Positions 1 through 8,615 of a stretch of DNA of 31,098 bases are shown piece by piece. A program made the translations under genes and the position numbers. Source of the DNA: Desulfovibrio sp. (GTDB taxonomy: Bacteria; Desulfobacterota; Desulfovibrionia; Desulfovibrionales; Desulfovibrionaceae); the NCBI GenBank assembly GCA_031282465.1, contig JAITDR010000068.1, positions 1-31,098 on the forward strand, in the 5' to 3' direction. Every line of letters begins with the position of its first letter. Position 1 is the stretch's first letter. The notes beneath the pieces are model-generated. The model ran no database searches. It was not told where the DNA came from and worked only from the letters and a program-made list of their open reading frames with translations.

Positions 1-10
1 ACAGTCGGTA

Positions 11-40
11 AACCGCGGGACCAGCCCGCGGTTTTTTTTT
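11..40 (+). terminator. Rho-independent terminator of an upstream gene
   Basis: An 8-9 bp GC-rich stem (arms at 11-19 and 25-33, loop ACCAG) is followed at once by a run of nine T. This is a canonical intrinsic terminator on the + strand. It probably ends a gene lying left of the window, so the alcohol dehydrogenase that starts at 94 would need its own promoter in the short gap. I see no convincing promoter there. Confidence 0.85.
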
Positions 41-93
41 AACCGTCTGCCGGTCCGAAAGCGCCGGCAGGCCCAAACACACAGGAGCGTCCC

Positions 94-1263
94 ATGCAGT
101 TCATGTTTACCATGCCGACCCTGGCGCAATTCGGGCGGGGCGCCGCCGGCAGACTTGCCCCGGTGCTGCTCGAAAACGGCGTGAAGCGCGTTTTTCTGGT
201 TTCGGACCCCGGTGTACAGGCGGCGGGCCTGTTGGATGCTCCGTTGCGCGCCCTGCGCGAGGCCGGGCAGACAGTCCTCTGTTTCACCGAGACGCTGCCC
301 AACGCCCCGGATTATCAGGTGGATGCCGCAGCCGCCGAGGCGCGCGAATTCCGACCCGACGCCGTTGTCGCCGTCGGCGGCGGCAGTTCCATAGACACCG
401 CCAAAGCGGTCAACATCCTGCTCGCCAATCCCGACCCTCTCCGCCGCTACGACGGCGTCAACCTGGTCCCCGCGCCGGGACGCATGCTTGTCGCCGTTCC
501 CACGACGGCCGGCACCAGCAGCGAATGCACGGTCGTCGCCGTGATTTCCGATGAAAAACAAGCGAAAAAAATGGTCATCTTCGGCAAAAACGTGGCGCCT
601 TCCATCGCCCTCATCGACCCGGCCCTTACGGACGGACTCCCCCCGCACCTCACCGCCCATACCGGCATGGACGCCCTCACCCATGCCCTTGAGGCGTATA
701 TCTCTCTGGCCGCCTCCCCGGCCACGGACGCAATCGCCCCCGAAGCCGTCGCCCTTATCGCCGCCAATCTGCCCGCGGCGTATGCCGACGGCTCCGATAC
801 CGCGGCGCGGGACAATATCATGCTCGGCTGCCAGTTGGCGGGCATCTGCTTTTCCAACGCCGGCCTCGGCCTCGTGCATTCACTCGCCCAGCCTCTGGGC
901 GGACGCTGCCACGTGCCGCACGGGCTTGCCAACGCCGTCTGCCTGCCCCATGTGCTGGCCTTCAACCTGCAGGCCGTGCCGGAACACAAAATTGTCCGCA
1001 TCGCCCGAGCCCTCGGCTTGGAAACGCAGGACGCCAAGGTCGCGGACCTGATTGCGGACATCCGCCTCTGCCTGGAAAAACTCGCCCGCACCCTGCATAT
1101 TCCTTCCATTACGGAGGCAGGAGGACGCAGAGAGGCCGTCCCGGCCATGTCCGAAGACGCCCTGAAGGAATTGTCCACGCCGACTACCCCCCGCAAGGCG
1201 ACCACACAAGAAATCGCCGCCCTGTACGAGGACCTCTTCATGCAGGCCGAACACACCGCCTGA
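94..1263 (+). CDS. Iron-containing (group III) alcohol dehydrogenase
   Basis: A 389-residue protein, normal length for the Fe-ADH family, expected to interconvert alcohols and aldehydes with NAD(P)H in the cytoplasm. The NAD-binding glycine motif GGGSSIDTAK is at about residues 95-104. The GMDALTHALEAY motif supplies metal ligands D193 and H197, and VHSLAQPLGG with HVPHGLAN supplies H262 and H276, so the four-ligand iron site looks complete. The ATG at 94 has an AGGAG ribosome-binding site eight bases upstream. An aldehyde dehydrogenase starts 89 bases downstream on the same strand, suggesting an alcohol-aldehyde-acid pair. The in vivo substrate (ethanol, 1,3-propanediol, lactaldehyde or another) cannot be read from the sequence. 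Confidence 0.93.
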   Translation: MQFMFTMPTLAQFGRGAAGRLAPVLLENGVKRVFLVSDPGVQAAGLLDAPLRALREAGQTVLCFTETLPNAPDYQVDAAAAEAREFRPDAVVAVGGGSSIDTAKAVNILLANPDPLRRYDGVNLVPAPGRMLVAVPTTAGTSSECTVVAVISDEKQAKKMVIFGKNVAPSIALIDPALTDGLPPHLTAHTGMDALTHALEAYISLAASPATDAIAPEAVALIAANLPAAYADGSDTAARDNIMLGCQLAGICFSNAGLGLVHSLAQPLGGRCHVPHGLANAVCLPHVLAFNLQAVPEHKIVRIARALGLETQDAKVADLIADIRLCLEKLARTLHIPSITEAGGRREAVPAMSEDALKELSTPTTPRKATTQEIAALYEDLFMQAEHTA

Positions 1264-1352
1264 TGTTTGCGCGTTTCAGGAAGGAATTTGAGGGAATACA
1301 TCCCCGCAAGAGAATTAATCGGCGTTTCCTTTGAAACCGAAAGGAGTTTCTG

Positions 1353-2705
1353 ATGAACTACGGCAGCCTCGTACAACAACAGCGTGACTACTTCATGAGC
1401 GGCGCCACTCTGCCGCGCGCCGCCAGAGAAGATGCCCTGCGCCGCCTCGGCCGGGCCGTGAGTGAGCGCCGGGAGAACATTGTCAAAGCCCTGCGCGCCG
1501 ATCTCGGCAAAGGCGAGGGCGAAGTCTGCATGCTCGAAATAGGTCCGGTCATGGACGGACTGCACGATACACTGCAAAACCTGGCACGCTGGATGCGCCC
1601 CGTCAACCTGCCCAGCCCGCCGCCCCTGCAGCCCGGCAAAAGCCGGGTGTACTGCGAACCTTTGGGCACGGCGCTGATCATAGCTCCCTGGAACTATCCC
1701 TTTCAACTCAGCTTTCTGCCCCTGCTGACCGCTGTTGCCGCCGGCAACTGCGCCGTACTGAAACCCTCGCCCGAAACGCCGCGCGTGGTCGAAACCATGC
1801 GTGAATGCCTGGAAGCGGCGTTTCCGCCCCACTACGTCGCCCTGGCGGAAGGCGGCGAGGCCGAGGCCGAAGCCCTCCTGCGCGAACATTTCGACGCCAT
1901 ACTCTACACCGGCGGCGCGCGCGCGGGACGCATCGTCATGCGCGCCGCAGCCGAACACCTGACCCCTGTATGCCTCGAACTGGGCGGCAAAAGCCCGGCC
2001 CTGGTCATGCACGACGCCGTCCTGCCCACAGCCGCCAAACGCATCGCCTGGGGCAAACTGCTGAACGCCGGGCAGACCTGCGTCGCCCCGGACTACGTGC
2101 TGGCCGAAGAAAATATACGCGATGAACTCCTCGCCCTGCTGAACGCCTCCTTTACCGAAATGCTCGGACCCGACCCGGTAAACAATCCCGATTACCCGCG
2201 CATCATCTCCGACGCGGCCTTTGCAAGACTCACAGCCATAGCGCCCGCCGGAACCAAGGCCGACAAAACCGCACGCAAAATCGCGCCGACCGCCTTTGCC
2301 GCCGACGCCGGACACCCGGCCATGCAGGAGGAAATCTTCGGACCTCTCCTGCCGGTACTCTCCTTCACCAAAGCCGACGCCGCCCTCGAAAGCATCCGCG
2401 CCGGGCATAAGCCCCTGGCCTTCTATGTGTTCACGGAAAATTCCACGTTTGCCCGTCGCGCCTTGAGCCGGGTGTCCTCAGGCGGCGCCTGCGTCAACGA
2501 CGTACTCATGCATGCAGCGTCGGCGGCCATGCCCTTCGGCGGCGTCGGCGAGAGCGGCATGGGCCGCTACCACGGCAGACGAGGTTTCGAATTCTTCAGC
2601 AACATCAAAAGCGTGCTGCACCAGTCCGGCACGGTGGACGTCCCCTTCCGGTACCCGCCGTTTTCGGAGGAAACCCTGGCCGCCCTGCGCGGCATGTGCG
2701 GCTGA
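1353..2705 (+). CDS. NAD(P)-dependent aldehyde dehydrogenase, class 3-like
   Basis: A 450-residue member of the ALDH superfamily, oxidising aldehydes to carboxylic acids. The length, the lack of the long N-terminal segment of class 1/2 enzymes and the C-terminal hydrophobic region resemble class 3 / coniferyl-aldehyde-type ALDHs. Visible motifs: APWNYP with catalytic Asn114, ELGGKSP with general-base Glu209, NAGQTC with nucleophile Cys243, EEIFGPLLP, and MPFGGVGESGMGRYHG. The usual FTGS segment reads YTGG. The start has an AAAGGAG site seven to eight bases upstream. It follows the iron alcohol dehydrogenase and may be co-transcribed with it. A member of the dispersed repeat family lies 68 bases after the stop. 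Confidence 0.92.
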   Translation: MNYGSLVQQQRDYFMSGATLPRAAREDALRRLGRAVSERRENIVKALRADLGKGEGEVCMLEIGPVMDGLHDTLQNLARWMRPVNLPSPPPLQPGKSRVYCEPLGTALIIAPWNYPFQLSFLPLLTAVAAGNCAVLKPSPETPRVVETMRECLEAAFPPHYVALAEGGEAEAEALLREHFDAILYTGGARAGRIVMRAAAEHLTPVCLELGGKSPALVMHDAVLPTAAKRIAWGKLLNAGQTCVAPDYVLAEENIRDELLALLNASFTEMLGPDPVNNPDYPRIISDAAFARLTAIAPAGTKADKTARKIAPTAFAADAGHPAMQEEIFGPLLPVLSFTKADAALESIRAGHKPLAFYVFTENSTFARRALSRVSSGGACVNDVLMHAASAAMPFGGVGESGMGRYHGRRGFEFFSNIKSVLHQSGTVDVPFRYPPFSEETLAALRGMCG

Positions 2706-2772
2706 ACTCCGCCGAATCGACCGACTATACGGGGTTCCGCCCCATACCCCGTCGGGAATCCGTCCCGAACTC

Positions 2773-2868
2773 TCGGCCTGAGCAGGCGCAAGGCCGGACA
2801 TTAACGCCTCGCAATGTCGATTTATATGCCTCCGGCGGCCGGGGGGAATGATTCCCCCCGGACCCCCT
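2773..2868 (+). repeat. Dispersed 3'-flanking repeat, copy 1
   Basis: About 96 bases closely matching the reverse complement of 10511-10609. In order: a CGGCCTGAGCAGGCGCAAGG block, a variable ACATT...CGCAATGTCGAT block, ATATGCCTCCGGCGGCC, and a terminal palindrome made of a G run, AATGATT and a C run, followed by GGACCCCCT. It lies downstream of the aldehyde dehydrogenase in the same relative orientation as the other three copies show to the gene preceding them. Confidence 0.8.
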
Positions 2869-2934
2869 CTACGCGGGCCTCCGGCCCCCGTAACGACTCT
2901 CCGGAGGACGAAGAGACGCCGTTGCGATTGCTGT

Positions 2935-2950
2935 TGGCAGGCGACTTGCG
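2935..2950 (+). promoter_or_regulatory. Candidate sigma-54 promoter for the nitroreductase
   Basis: TGGCAG-N5-TTGCG, with correct spacing between the -24 GG and -12 GC elements, differs from the TGGCAC-N5-TTGCW consensus at two positions. It would start transcription near 2961, about 60 bases before the nitroreductase ATG. It is weaker than the match upstream of the M20 peptidase. Confidence 0.4.
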
Positions 2951-3021
2951 CCCGCATCGGTTCGGCGTTATATTTCCGTCACTTTTGAAATGCGGAAGTA
3001 TCTACAGGCAAGGAGTGAGAT

Positions 3022-3591
3022 ATGGAACTTCGCAAAGTCATCATGGAAAGGCGCAGCATACGTAAGTTCACGCCGCAGGCGGTGGACAGGACTTTGCTGG
3101 AATCGTTGCTGAAGCAGGCTTTCTGGGCGCCTTCGGGCATGAACCGCCAGCCGTGGAAATTTGTGGTTTTCCAGGGCGCATCCATGCGCAGGCTTCTTGA
3201 TTTCTCGGCCGGAATCGCCGAAACCCTCGATGAAGCATTCCACGCGCATCAATTCAATGACAAAATGCGTAATTTCGTCAAAGGCTATTTCAAAAATCTG
3301 GGCGGCGCCTCCACTGCCGTGGCGGCCTTTGCTAAGCAAATGGAAGACAAACGCGAGGAATTCGCCAATTTATATTCCGCCGCCGCCATGTTCTACAATT
3401 TCCTGCTGCTCGCCCACGAAGCCGGGCTTGCCGCCTGCTGGATGACCGGCTACCTCAACAAGGAAGCGGAATTTATGAAAATGCTTGATATCGGGGAGTA
3501 CACCCTGGTCGGCCTGACGCCCGTCGGCTACCCGGACCAAACCCCGCCTGTTCCACCCCGCAAACATGAGGATATTCTCTGGCTCAACTGA
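3022..3591 (+). CDS. Nitroreductase-family flavoprotein
   Basis: A 189-residue FMN-dependent nitroreductase-like oxidoreductase, presumably a cytoplasmic dimer that uses NAD(P)H to reduce nitro compounds, quinones or an unknown physiological substrate. The N-terminal ERRSIRKF (residues 9-16) is the FMN phosphate-binding arginine/serine motif. APSGMNRQPWKF (about 36-47) is the second signature, and AGLAACWMTGYLN precedes the C-terminal strand. The ATG has AAGGAG seven bases upstream. hemB starts 28 bases after its stop, so the two are probably in one operon. Nothing in the sequence ties it specifically to heme synthesis. Confidence 0.88.
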   Translation: MELRKVIMERRSIRKFTPQAVDRTLLESLLKQAFWAPSGMNRQPWKFVVFQGASMRRLLDFSAGIAETLDEAFHAHQFNDKMRNFVKGYFKNLGGASTAVAAFAKQMEDKREEFANLYSAAAMFYNFLLLAHEAGLAACWMTGYLNKEAEFMKMLDIGEYTLVGLTPVGYPDQTPPVPPRKHEDILWLN

Positions 3592-3619
3592 CCCCCTGCA
3601 AGTAAAAAAAGGCGACAAC

Positions 3620-4594
3620 ATGTTTCACAGGGGCAGAAGACTGCGCGGCACGGCCGTTCTGCGGGAAATGACCCGTGAAACCCGCCTGCATCCGTCGCAG
3701 TTGATTATGCCGTACTTCGTTCAGGAAGGCGCGGACGCGCCGGAAAAAACTCCCATAGCAGCCATGCCGGGGCAGTTCCGGTACTCCCTGCGCGGATTGG
3801 CCGCGGCTGCCGCGACGGACGCCGCTCTGGGAGTCCGCTCCTGTCTGCTCTTCGGCATCCCGCAAAAAAAAGACGCCGCCGGCAGCGGGGCTTACGCCGC
3901 ATCCGGCATCGTCCAACAAGCCGTCAAACTGTTGAAAGATACGATTCCAAGTCTTTACGTCGTCACCGACGTCTGCCTCTGCGAATACACCGACCACGGA
4001 CACTGCGGACTGGTGGACAACAACGGTTCGGTACTCAACGACCCCTCCCTGGAACTCCTGGCGCGCACCGCGCTCTCCCACGCCGAGGCAGGCGCGGATA
4101 TGGTCGCCCCCTCCGATATGATGGACGGCCGCGTCGGCGTCATCCGCACCGCTCTCGACGAAAACGGCTTTGCCTCCCTGCCCGTCATGTCCTACGCGGC
4201 CAAGTACGCATCCGCGTACTACGGACCCTTCCGGGAAGCCGCCGGCTCCGCCCCGCGCTTCGGCGACCGCAAAAGCTACCAGATGGACCCGGCCAACCGG
4301 CGCGAAGCCCTGCGCGAAATCGCGGCCGACCTGGAAGAAGGCGCGGACATCATCATGGTCAAACCGGCCGGACCCTTTCTTGATGTGATCCGCGAAGCGC
4401 GCGACGCTTTCGACGCACCCCTGGCCGCCTACCAGGTGAGCGGAGAATACACGCTGATCAAATCCGCCGGAGAACTCGGACGCATCGACGAAAATGCCGC
4501 CGCCCTGGAATCACTGATCGGCATACGCAGGGCCGGCGCGGACGTCATCGTCAGCTATTTCACGCGCGACCTCCTGCGGCAGGGTCTCCTGTGA
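3620..4594 (+). CDS. hemB: Delta-aminolevulinic acid dehydratase (porphobilinogen synthase)
   Basis: A 324-residue enzyme condensing two aminolevulinate molecules to porphobilinogen, the first common tetrapyrrole step. Schiff-base lysines are visible: K195 in SYAAKYASAYYGPFR and K248 in IIMVKPAG. The zinc-type cysteine triad is C119, C121 and C129 in the segment DVCLCEYTDHGHCG, so this is a zinc-dependent form. I chose the ATG at 3620 because homologues begin near FHRGRRLR; an in-frame ATG at 3566 would overlap the nitroreductase by 26 bases. The stop overlaps the GTG start of the next gene, implying translational coupling with the downstream heme genes. Confidence 0.95.
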   Translation: MFHRGRRLRGTAVLREMTRETRLHPSQLIMPYFVQEGADAPEKTPIAAMPGQFRYSLRGLAAAAATDAALGVRSCLLFGIPQKKDAAGSGAYAASGIVQQAVKLLKDTIPSLYVVTDVCLCEYTDHGHCGLVDNNGSVLNDPSLELLARTALSHAEAGADMVAPSDMMDGRVGVIRTALDENGFASLPVMSYAAKYASAYYGPFREAAGSAPRFGDRKSYQMDPANRREALREIAADLEEGADIIMVKPAGPFLDVIREARDAFDAPLAAYQVSGEYTLIKSAGELGRIDENAAALESLIGIRRAGADVIVSYFTRDLLRQGLL

Positions 4595-4690
4595 CCGCAT
4601 ACCCCGCACGACACGGACACGGAGGGAACGAAACCGGAAAAGAATCTCCTGCCGGTTCTCACCCTGCGAAACACGGGCACGGAGGGAACA
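4584..4690 (+). repeat. 60-bp imperfect tandem duplication over the hemB/ahbD junction
   Basis: The block from TCTCCTG (4584) to CACGGAGGGAAC (ending 4629) recurs 60 bases later (4644 to 4689). The best-conserved part is ACACGG(A/G)CACGGAGGGAAC at 4611-4629 and 4671-4689. It spans the hemB stop and the proposed ahbD start and encodes the two HGHGGN segments. Confidence 0.7.
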
Positions 4691-5778
4691 ACGGCGCGCC
4701 CCCGTTGCGTCTTGTGGCCTGGGAAATCACCCGCTCCTGCAACCTGGCCTGCCGGCACTGTCGCGCGGAAGCCCACCCTGAAGCGTATCCCGGCGAACTC
4801 TCAACGAAAGAAGCCAAGAAACTTATCGAAAGCTTTACGGAATGCGGCGAACCCATCGTCATTCTCACGGGCGGCGAGCCTCTGCTGCGCGCCGACGTCT
4901 TTGAACTGGCGGAACATGCCCGCGCCGTGGGACTGCGTTGCGTCATGGCCCCCAACGGTACCCTGGTCGATGCCGAAGCCGCCCGGAAAATCCGCGCGAG
5001 CGGCATCGCCCGCTGTTCCGTTTCTCTGGACGGGGCGGACGCTGCAAGCCACGATGCCCTGCGCGGCGTACCCGGCGCTTTCGACGCCGCCCTGCGCGGC
5101 ATTGAAAACCTGAAAGCCCTGGACGTTGAATTCCAGATCAACAGCACGGTCACCAAAAGCAACCTGCATTCCTTTCGGGACATCTTCGCGCTGGCGCGTT
5201 CGCTGGGCGCGGCCGCCTGGCACATTTTCCTCCTGGTCCCCATGGGCCGGGCCGCGCAGTTGGGCGAAGAAGTCATCTCCGCCGCCGAATACGAGGAAAC
5301 GCTCAACTGGTTTTACGATTTCCGCAAGAGCGCCGGCATGAGCCTCAAAGCGACCTGCGCCCCGCACTACTACCGCATCCTGCGCCAAAGGGCGCATGCC
5401 GAAGGGTTGAAGGTCGACTTCGCCGGCTTCGGCATGGATGCCGTCAGCAGAGGATGCCTGGGCGGGACCGGTTTCTGTTTCATCAGCCATACCGGGCAGT
5501 TGCAGCCTTGCGGCTACCTGGAACTGGACTGCGGCAACGTCCGCGACACAGCCTTTCCGGAACTCTGGCAGTCCTCGGAACATTTTCTCGAATTCCGCGA
5601 CAAGAGCCGTTACAAGGGCAAATGCGGACGTTGCGAATACCACCGGGTCTGCGGCGGCTGCCGGGCCAGGGCGTACAGTCTGACCGGGGACCACATGGCC
5701 GAAGAACCGCTCTGCGTCTGGCAACCGGCGCGGCCGGCCGCGACCGAAGCCCGCCCCTGCGCGCACGGGAGCCTGTAA
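4591..5778 (+). CDS. ahbD: Radical SAM heme b synthase AhbD (alternative heme pathway)
   Basis: A 395-residue radical SAM/SPASM protein. AhbD oxidatively decarboxylates two propionates of Fe-coproporphyrin III to give heme b in the siroheme-dependent pathway of sulfate reducers and archaea. The 4Fe-4S/SAM motif CxxxCxxC is C50, C54 and C57 (CNLACRHC), followed by GGEP (94-97). Auxiliary-cluster cysteines include C289, C307, C314, C345, C348, C354, C357 and C375. It lacks the ISKLYCG-type N-terminus I associate with the sister enzyme AhbC, so AhbD is favoured. The GTG start overlaps the hemB stop by four bases. The first 35 residues contain a duplicated HGHGGN block from a 60-base tandem duplication; TTG or GTG codons near 4705-4711 after a GGAGGG are possible alternative starts. 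Confidence 0.82.
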   Translation: MTAYPARHGHGGNETGKESPAGSHPAKHGHGGNNGAPPLRLVAWEITRSCNLACRHCRAEAHPEAYPGELSTKEAKKLIESFTECGEPIVILTGGEPLLRADVFELAEHARAVGLRCVMAPNGTLVDAEAARKIRASGIARCSVSLDGADAASHDALRGVPGAFDAALRGIENLKALDVEFQINSTVTKSNLHSFRDIFALARSLGAAAWHIFLLVPMGRAAQLGEEVISAAEYEETLNWFYDFRKSAGMSLKATCAPHYYRILRQRAHAEGLKVDFAGFGMDAVSRGCLGGTGFCFISHTGQLQPCGYLELDCGNVRDTAFPELWQSSEHFLEFRDKSRYKGKCGRCEYHRVCGGCRARAYSLTGDHMAEEPLCVWQPARPAATEARPCAHGSL

Positions 5779-6398
5779 TGCCTGTTCCTTTGAAGGACGC
5801 CGGCGGCGCGGCACTCCCGCACCCCGCCCGGCAAACCCCTCCCGACAGTATGCATACGGGGCAAGGTCTGCCGGACGACCCCGACAACGCGGATTGCAGT
5901 TCGGACGCTGCGGATTGCCGCATTCCCGACTCTCCTTTGGACGATGCGGATTGCCGCATCCTCGACCTTATTCAGACGGATTTTCCTCTTGCGTCCCGGC
6001 CCTATGCCGTTATAGGCGAGCGTTGCGGCCTGGAGGAAGAGGAAGCGTTCCGCCGCGTACGCGCGCTCAGGCAAAGCGGCCTTATCCGCCGCCTCGGCGC
6101 CGTTTTCGACTCCGGCAGGCTCGGGTACGTCGGTGCCCTGTGCGCGGCTAAAGTGCCGCCCGACATGCTGGAAAGCTTTACGGAAGAAGTGAACGCCCAG
6201 GCGGGGGTCACGCACAACTACCTGCGCCGGCACGCGTACAACGTCTGGTTTACCTGCACGGCCCCTTCCCGGGAGGCTCTGGAAGAGTTGCTCGACGGAT
6301 TGTCGCGCAGAACGGGCGTCGCGATTGCGCGTTTCCCGGCCGAGCGCATGTACAAAATCAAGGTGGACTTCAGGATGGGGAAAGACAATGATGTTTGA
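5778..6398 (+). CDS. Siroheme decarboxylase subunit (AhbA/AhbB, Lrp/AsnC-like)
   Basis: A 206-residue protein. Residues about 55-206 match the AhbA/AhbB/NirDLGH family, which decarboxylates siroheme to 12,18-didecarboxysiroheme. A winged-helix-like segment (about 56-110: DADCRILDLIQTDF through GLIRRLGAVFDS) is followed by the catalytic half with THNYLR and RHAYNVWFT (H146, H152). The ATG overlaps the ahbD stop by one base (TAATG). Family members usually begin near residue 55 here; the extra N-terminus contains repeated (A/D)ADC(R/S) units and looks like a local duplication. An ATG at 5850 is an alternative start. Only one subunit is in the window, so its partner should be elsewhere. Whether it is A or B I cannot decide. 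Confidence 0.82.
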   Translation: MPVPLKDAGGAALPHPARQTPPDSMHTGQGLPDDPDNADCSSDAADCRIPDSPLDDADCRILDLIQTDFPLASRPYAVIGERCGLEEEEAFRRVRALRQSGLIRRLGAVFDSGRLGYVGALCAAKVPPDMLESFTEEVNAQAGVTHNYLRRHAYNVWFTCTAPSREALEELLDGLSRRTGVAIARFPAERMYKIKVDFRMGKDNDV

Positions 6399-6455
6399 CG
6401 GCTCAATCCGTAACGGCATTTCTATTCAAGCCGGACTCCGGAACGGGGAAGGACA

Positions 6456-7655
6456 ATGACGCCTGACGTGGATGCGCAACTGGCCCTGATCAAACGCGGC
6501 TGCGCCGAACTTATCGAAGAGGACGGGCTGCGGAAAAAGCTCGCGCGCGGTGCCCCCCTGCGCGTCAAAGTGGGCTTTGACCCCACGGCCCCCGACCTGC
6601 ACCTCGGGCATACGGTGGTCATCCGCAAGATGCGCCATTTTCAGGATCTCGGGCACAAGGTGATTTTTCTGATAGGCGATTTTACCGGCCGTATAGGCGA
6701 CCCGTCCGGGCGCAGCGATACCCGCCCTCCCCTGAGCGAAGAACAGGTCAAGGCCAATGCGGAAACCTACAAGAAGCAGGTTTTCAAGATACTGGACCCG
6801 GATAAAACCGAAGTCGTCTTCAATTCCGCATGGCTTGGGGCGCTGGACGCCGCCGGCTTCATCCGTCTGGCCTCGCGGTACACGGTGGCAAGAATGCTGG
6901 AGCGCGACGATTTCGAAAAACGCTACAGGAACGGGCAGCCCATCTCCATTCACGAATTTCTCTATCCCCTGGCTCAGGGTTATGATTCCGTTGTGCTGAA
7001 GAGCGATGTGGAACTGGGCGGTACCGACCAGAAATTCAATCTGCTTGTCGGCCGGCATCTGCAGGGGCAGTACGGCGAGGAGCCGCAATGCGTGCTGACC
7101 ATGCCTCTGCTTGAAGGCCTGGACGGCGAGCGCAAGATGTCGAAATCCTTGGGCAACTATATCGGCATCGACGAACCGGCCGCGCAGATTTTCGGCAAAA
7201 CCATGTCCGTGTCCGATACGCTCATGTGGCGTTACTTCGAGTTGCTTTCCGGCAAATCTCTGGATGAGATCGCCGCCCTGCGCCGGGACGTGGAACAGGG
7301 GGCGCGTCACCCCAAAACGGTCAAGGAAGAACTGGCTCTGGAACTCACCGCTCTGTACCACGGAACGGCCGCGGCGGAGGAAGCCCGGACCGGGTTCAAC
7401 GCCGTGTTCGCCGAAGGCGGCGACCCGGACGACGCCCCTGAATACTCGTGTGCCGAAGGCGAAGACTCGTCGCCCGCGGCCTTTTTGGCCGCGTCGGGTC
7501 TGGCGCCGTCCCGCAGCGAGGCAAGACGGCTCATCGCGCAGAAGGCCCTGCATGTGAACGGCGAGGTTCGTCTTGACGGCGCAGCCCCCCTCGGCAAAGG
7601 ACACTACCGCATCAAACTGGGCAAAAAGCGCTTTCTGCGCCTGACCGTCACCTGA
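6456..7655 (+). CDS. tyrS: Tyrosyl-tRNA synthetase
   Basis: A 399-residue class I synthetase charging tRNA-Tyr. The HIGH-type motif is HLGH (residues 49-52) and the KMSKS loop is complete at 227-231. The LGGTDQKFN segment belongs to the tyrosine/ATP pocket. An S4-type RNA-binding domain occupies roughly residues 335-399 ([20 protein letters not shown]). The overall pattern is that of the TyrS type 2 (TyrZ-like) group. The start has GGGGAAGG about seven bases upstream. It lies 57 bases after the siroheme decarboxylase gene and 25 bases before yebC. Confidence 0.95.
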   Translation: MTPDVDAQLALIKRGCAELIEEDGLRKKLARGAPLRVKVGFDPTAPDLHLGHTVVIRKMRHFQDLGHKVIFLIGDFTGRIGDPSGRSDTRPPLSEEQVKANAETYKKQVFKILDPDKTEVVFNSAWLGALDAAGFIRLASRYTVARMLERDDFEKRYRNGQPISIHEFLYPLAQGYDSVVLKSDVELGGTDQKFNLLVGRHLQGQYGEEPQCVLTMPLLEGLDGERKMSKSLGNYIGIDEPAAQIFGKTMSVSDTLMWRYFELLSGKSLDEIAALRRDVEQGARHPKTVKEELALELTALYHGTAAAEEARTGFNAVFAEGGDPDDAPEYSCAEGEDSSPAAFLAASGLAPSRSEARRLIAQKALHVNGEVRLDGAAPLGKGHYRIKLGKKRFLRLTVT

Positions 7656-7680
7656 TACAGCGCGGCAATACGGAGGAATC

Positions 7681-8421
7681 ATGTCCGGGCACAGCAAATG
7701 GAAGAACATCCAACATCGGAAAGGCAGGCAGGACGCCAAGCGAAGCAAGGATTTCACGCGCGCCGCCAAAGAAATCATCATAGCCGCCAGAGGCGGCGGC
7801 AACCCGGCTTTCAATCCGCGTCTGCGTTCGGCCATAGCCTTTGCCAAAAGCGTGAGCCTGCCCAAGGACCGCATAGATTCGGCAATCCGTAAAGGTACGG
7901 GCGAGGAAGCCGGCGGGGACTTCGTCGAAATCGTCTATGAAGGTTACGGCCCCGGCGGCGTCGCCGTGCTGGTGGAAACCGCGACCGACAACCGCAACCG
8001 CACCGTGGCCGATGTGCGGCACATTTTTACCAAGCACGGCGGCACCTTGGGCGATGCCGGCTCCGTTGCCTGGATGTTCGCCAAAAAAGGCGTGCTGACC
8101 TTCGACAAGACTGCCGGAAGCGAAGAGCATCTCATGGAAATCGGTCTGGAAAACGGCGCCGAAGACCTGTTGGACGACGACGATTGCTGGGAGCTGCACT
8201 GCGCCCCCGGCGACTTCGACGCCCTGTGCCGGGCTTTTGAAGAGGCGGGGATCGCAGTGCGGAATGCGGAAATCGCCGCGTTGCCGCAGAACAGCGTCGA
8301 CGTGGACGCGGAAACCGGCCGCAAAGTCCTGCGCCTCGTGGAAGCCCTGGAAGACAATGAAGATGTCCAACAGGTACACGCCAATTTCGAACTCCCGGAC
8401 GAACTGCTGGAAGAACTCTGA
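7681..8421 (+). CDS. yebC: YebC/PmpR/TACO1-family regulator
   Basis: A 246-residue protein of the universally conserved YebC family, whose members have been described both as DNA-binding regulators and as factors helping ribosomes through difficult sequences. Diagnostic segments: [20 protein letters not shown] at the N-terminus, the [17 protein letters not shown] core (about residues 83-99), and [16 protein letters not shown]. The start has CGGAGGAATC directly upstream. It ends the + strand run that starts at 3022 and is followed by a tandem hairpin repeat facing the convergent glnK. Confidence 0.95.
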   Translation: MSGHSKWKNIQHRKGRQDAKRSKDFTRAAKEIIIAARGGGNPAFNPRLRSAIAFAKSVSLPKDRIDSAIRKGTGEEAGGDFVEIVYEGYGPGGVAVLVETATDNRNRTVADVRHIFTKHGGTLGDAGSVAWMFAKKGVLTFDKTAGSEEHLMEIGLENGAEDLLDDDDCWELHCAPGDFDALCRAFEEAGIAVRNAEIAALPQNSVDVDAETGRKVLRLVEALEDNEDVQQVHANFELPDELLEEL

Positions 8422-8434
8422 CAGGAGAAACGCC

Positions 8435-8530
8435 GGTCGGTTTGAGGCCCCGCCCAAACTCCGCCGGGGCTGCTCCAGCGTGAGGTCGGTTTGAGACCCC
8501 CTCCCAAACTCCGCCGGGGCTCCAGCGTGA
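8435..8530. repeat. Two-unit imperfect tandem repeat between convergent genes
   Basis: Unit 1 (8435-8483) and unit 2 (8484-8530) share GGTCGGTTTGAG, a C-rich tract, CCCAAACTCCGCCGGGGC and CCAGCGTGA. Unit 1 can fold through GCCCCG/CGGGGC arms. The element sits just after the yebC stop, between yebC and the convergent glnK, and may help end transcription in either direction. No T-run is present, so it is not a classical intrinsic terminator. Confidence 0.7.
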
Positions 8531-8615
8531 CCACCCGGACCGACCCTCTCATCGGGGGTGCGTTGAAACCGGCAGTCTTGCGCCCGCGGGGCGGCCTCGG
8601 CGGGAGATTCCGGAA

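Larger units (their letters stand above)
2706..3021. other. Intergenic region with repeat copy 1 and a candidate promoter
   Basis: 316 bases without a convincing gene. It holds copy 1 of the dispersed repeat (2773-2868), including an inverted repeat of the form GGGGGG-AATGATT-CCCCCC, then GC-rich spacer, then a sigma-54-like element (2935-2950) ahead of the nitroreductase. A short open frame that begins inside the repeat and runs into the nitroreductase is not supported by a ribosome-binding site or by recognisable protein content. Confidence 0.7.

Noticed and set aside
447..2408. Very long open frame (653 codons) on the minus strand across the alcohol and aldehyde dehydrogenase genes
   Set aside because: It is antisense to two genes with complete catalytic motifs; long antisense frames are expected in GC-rich DNA, and its composition is Gly/Arg/Ala-rich with no recognisable domain.
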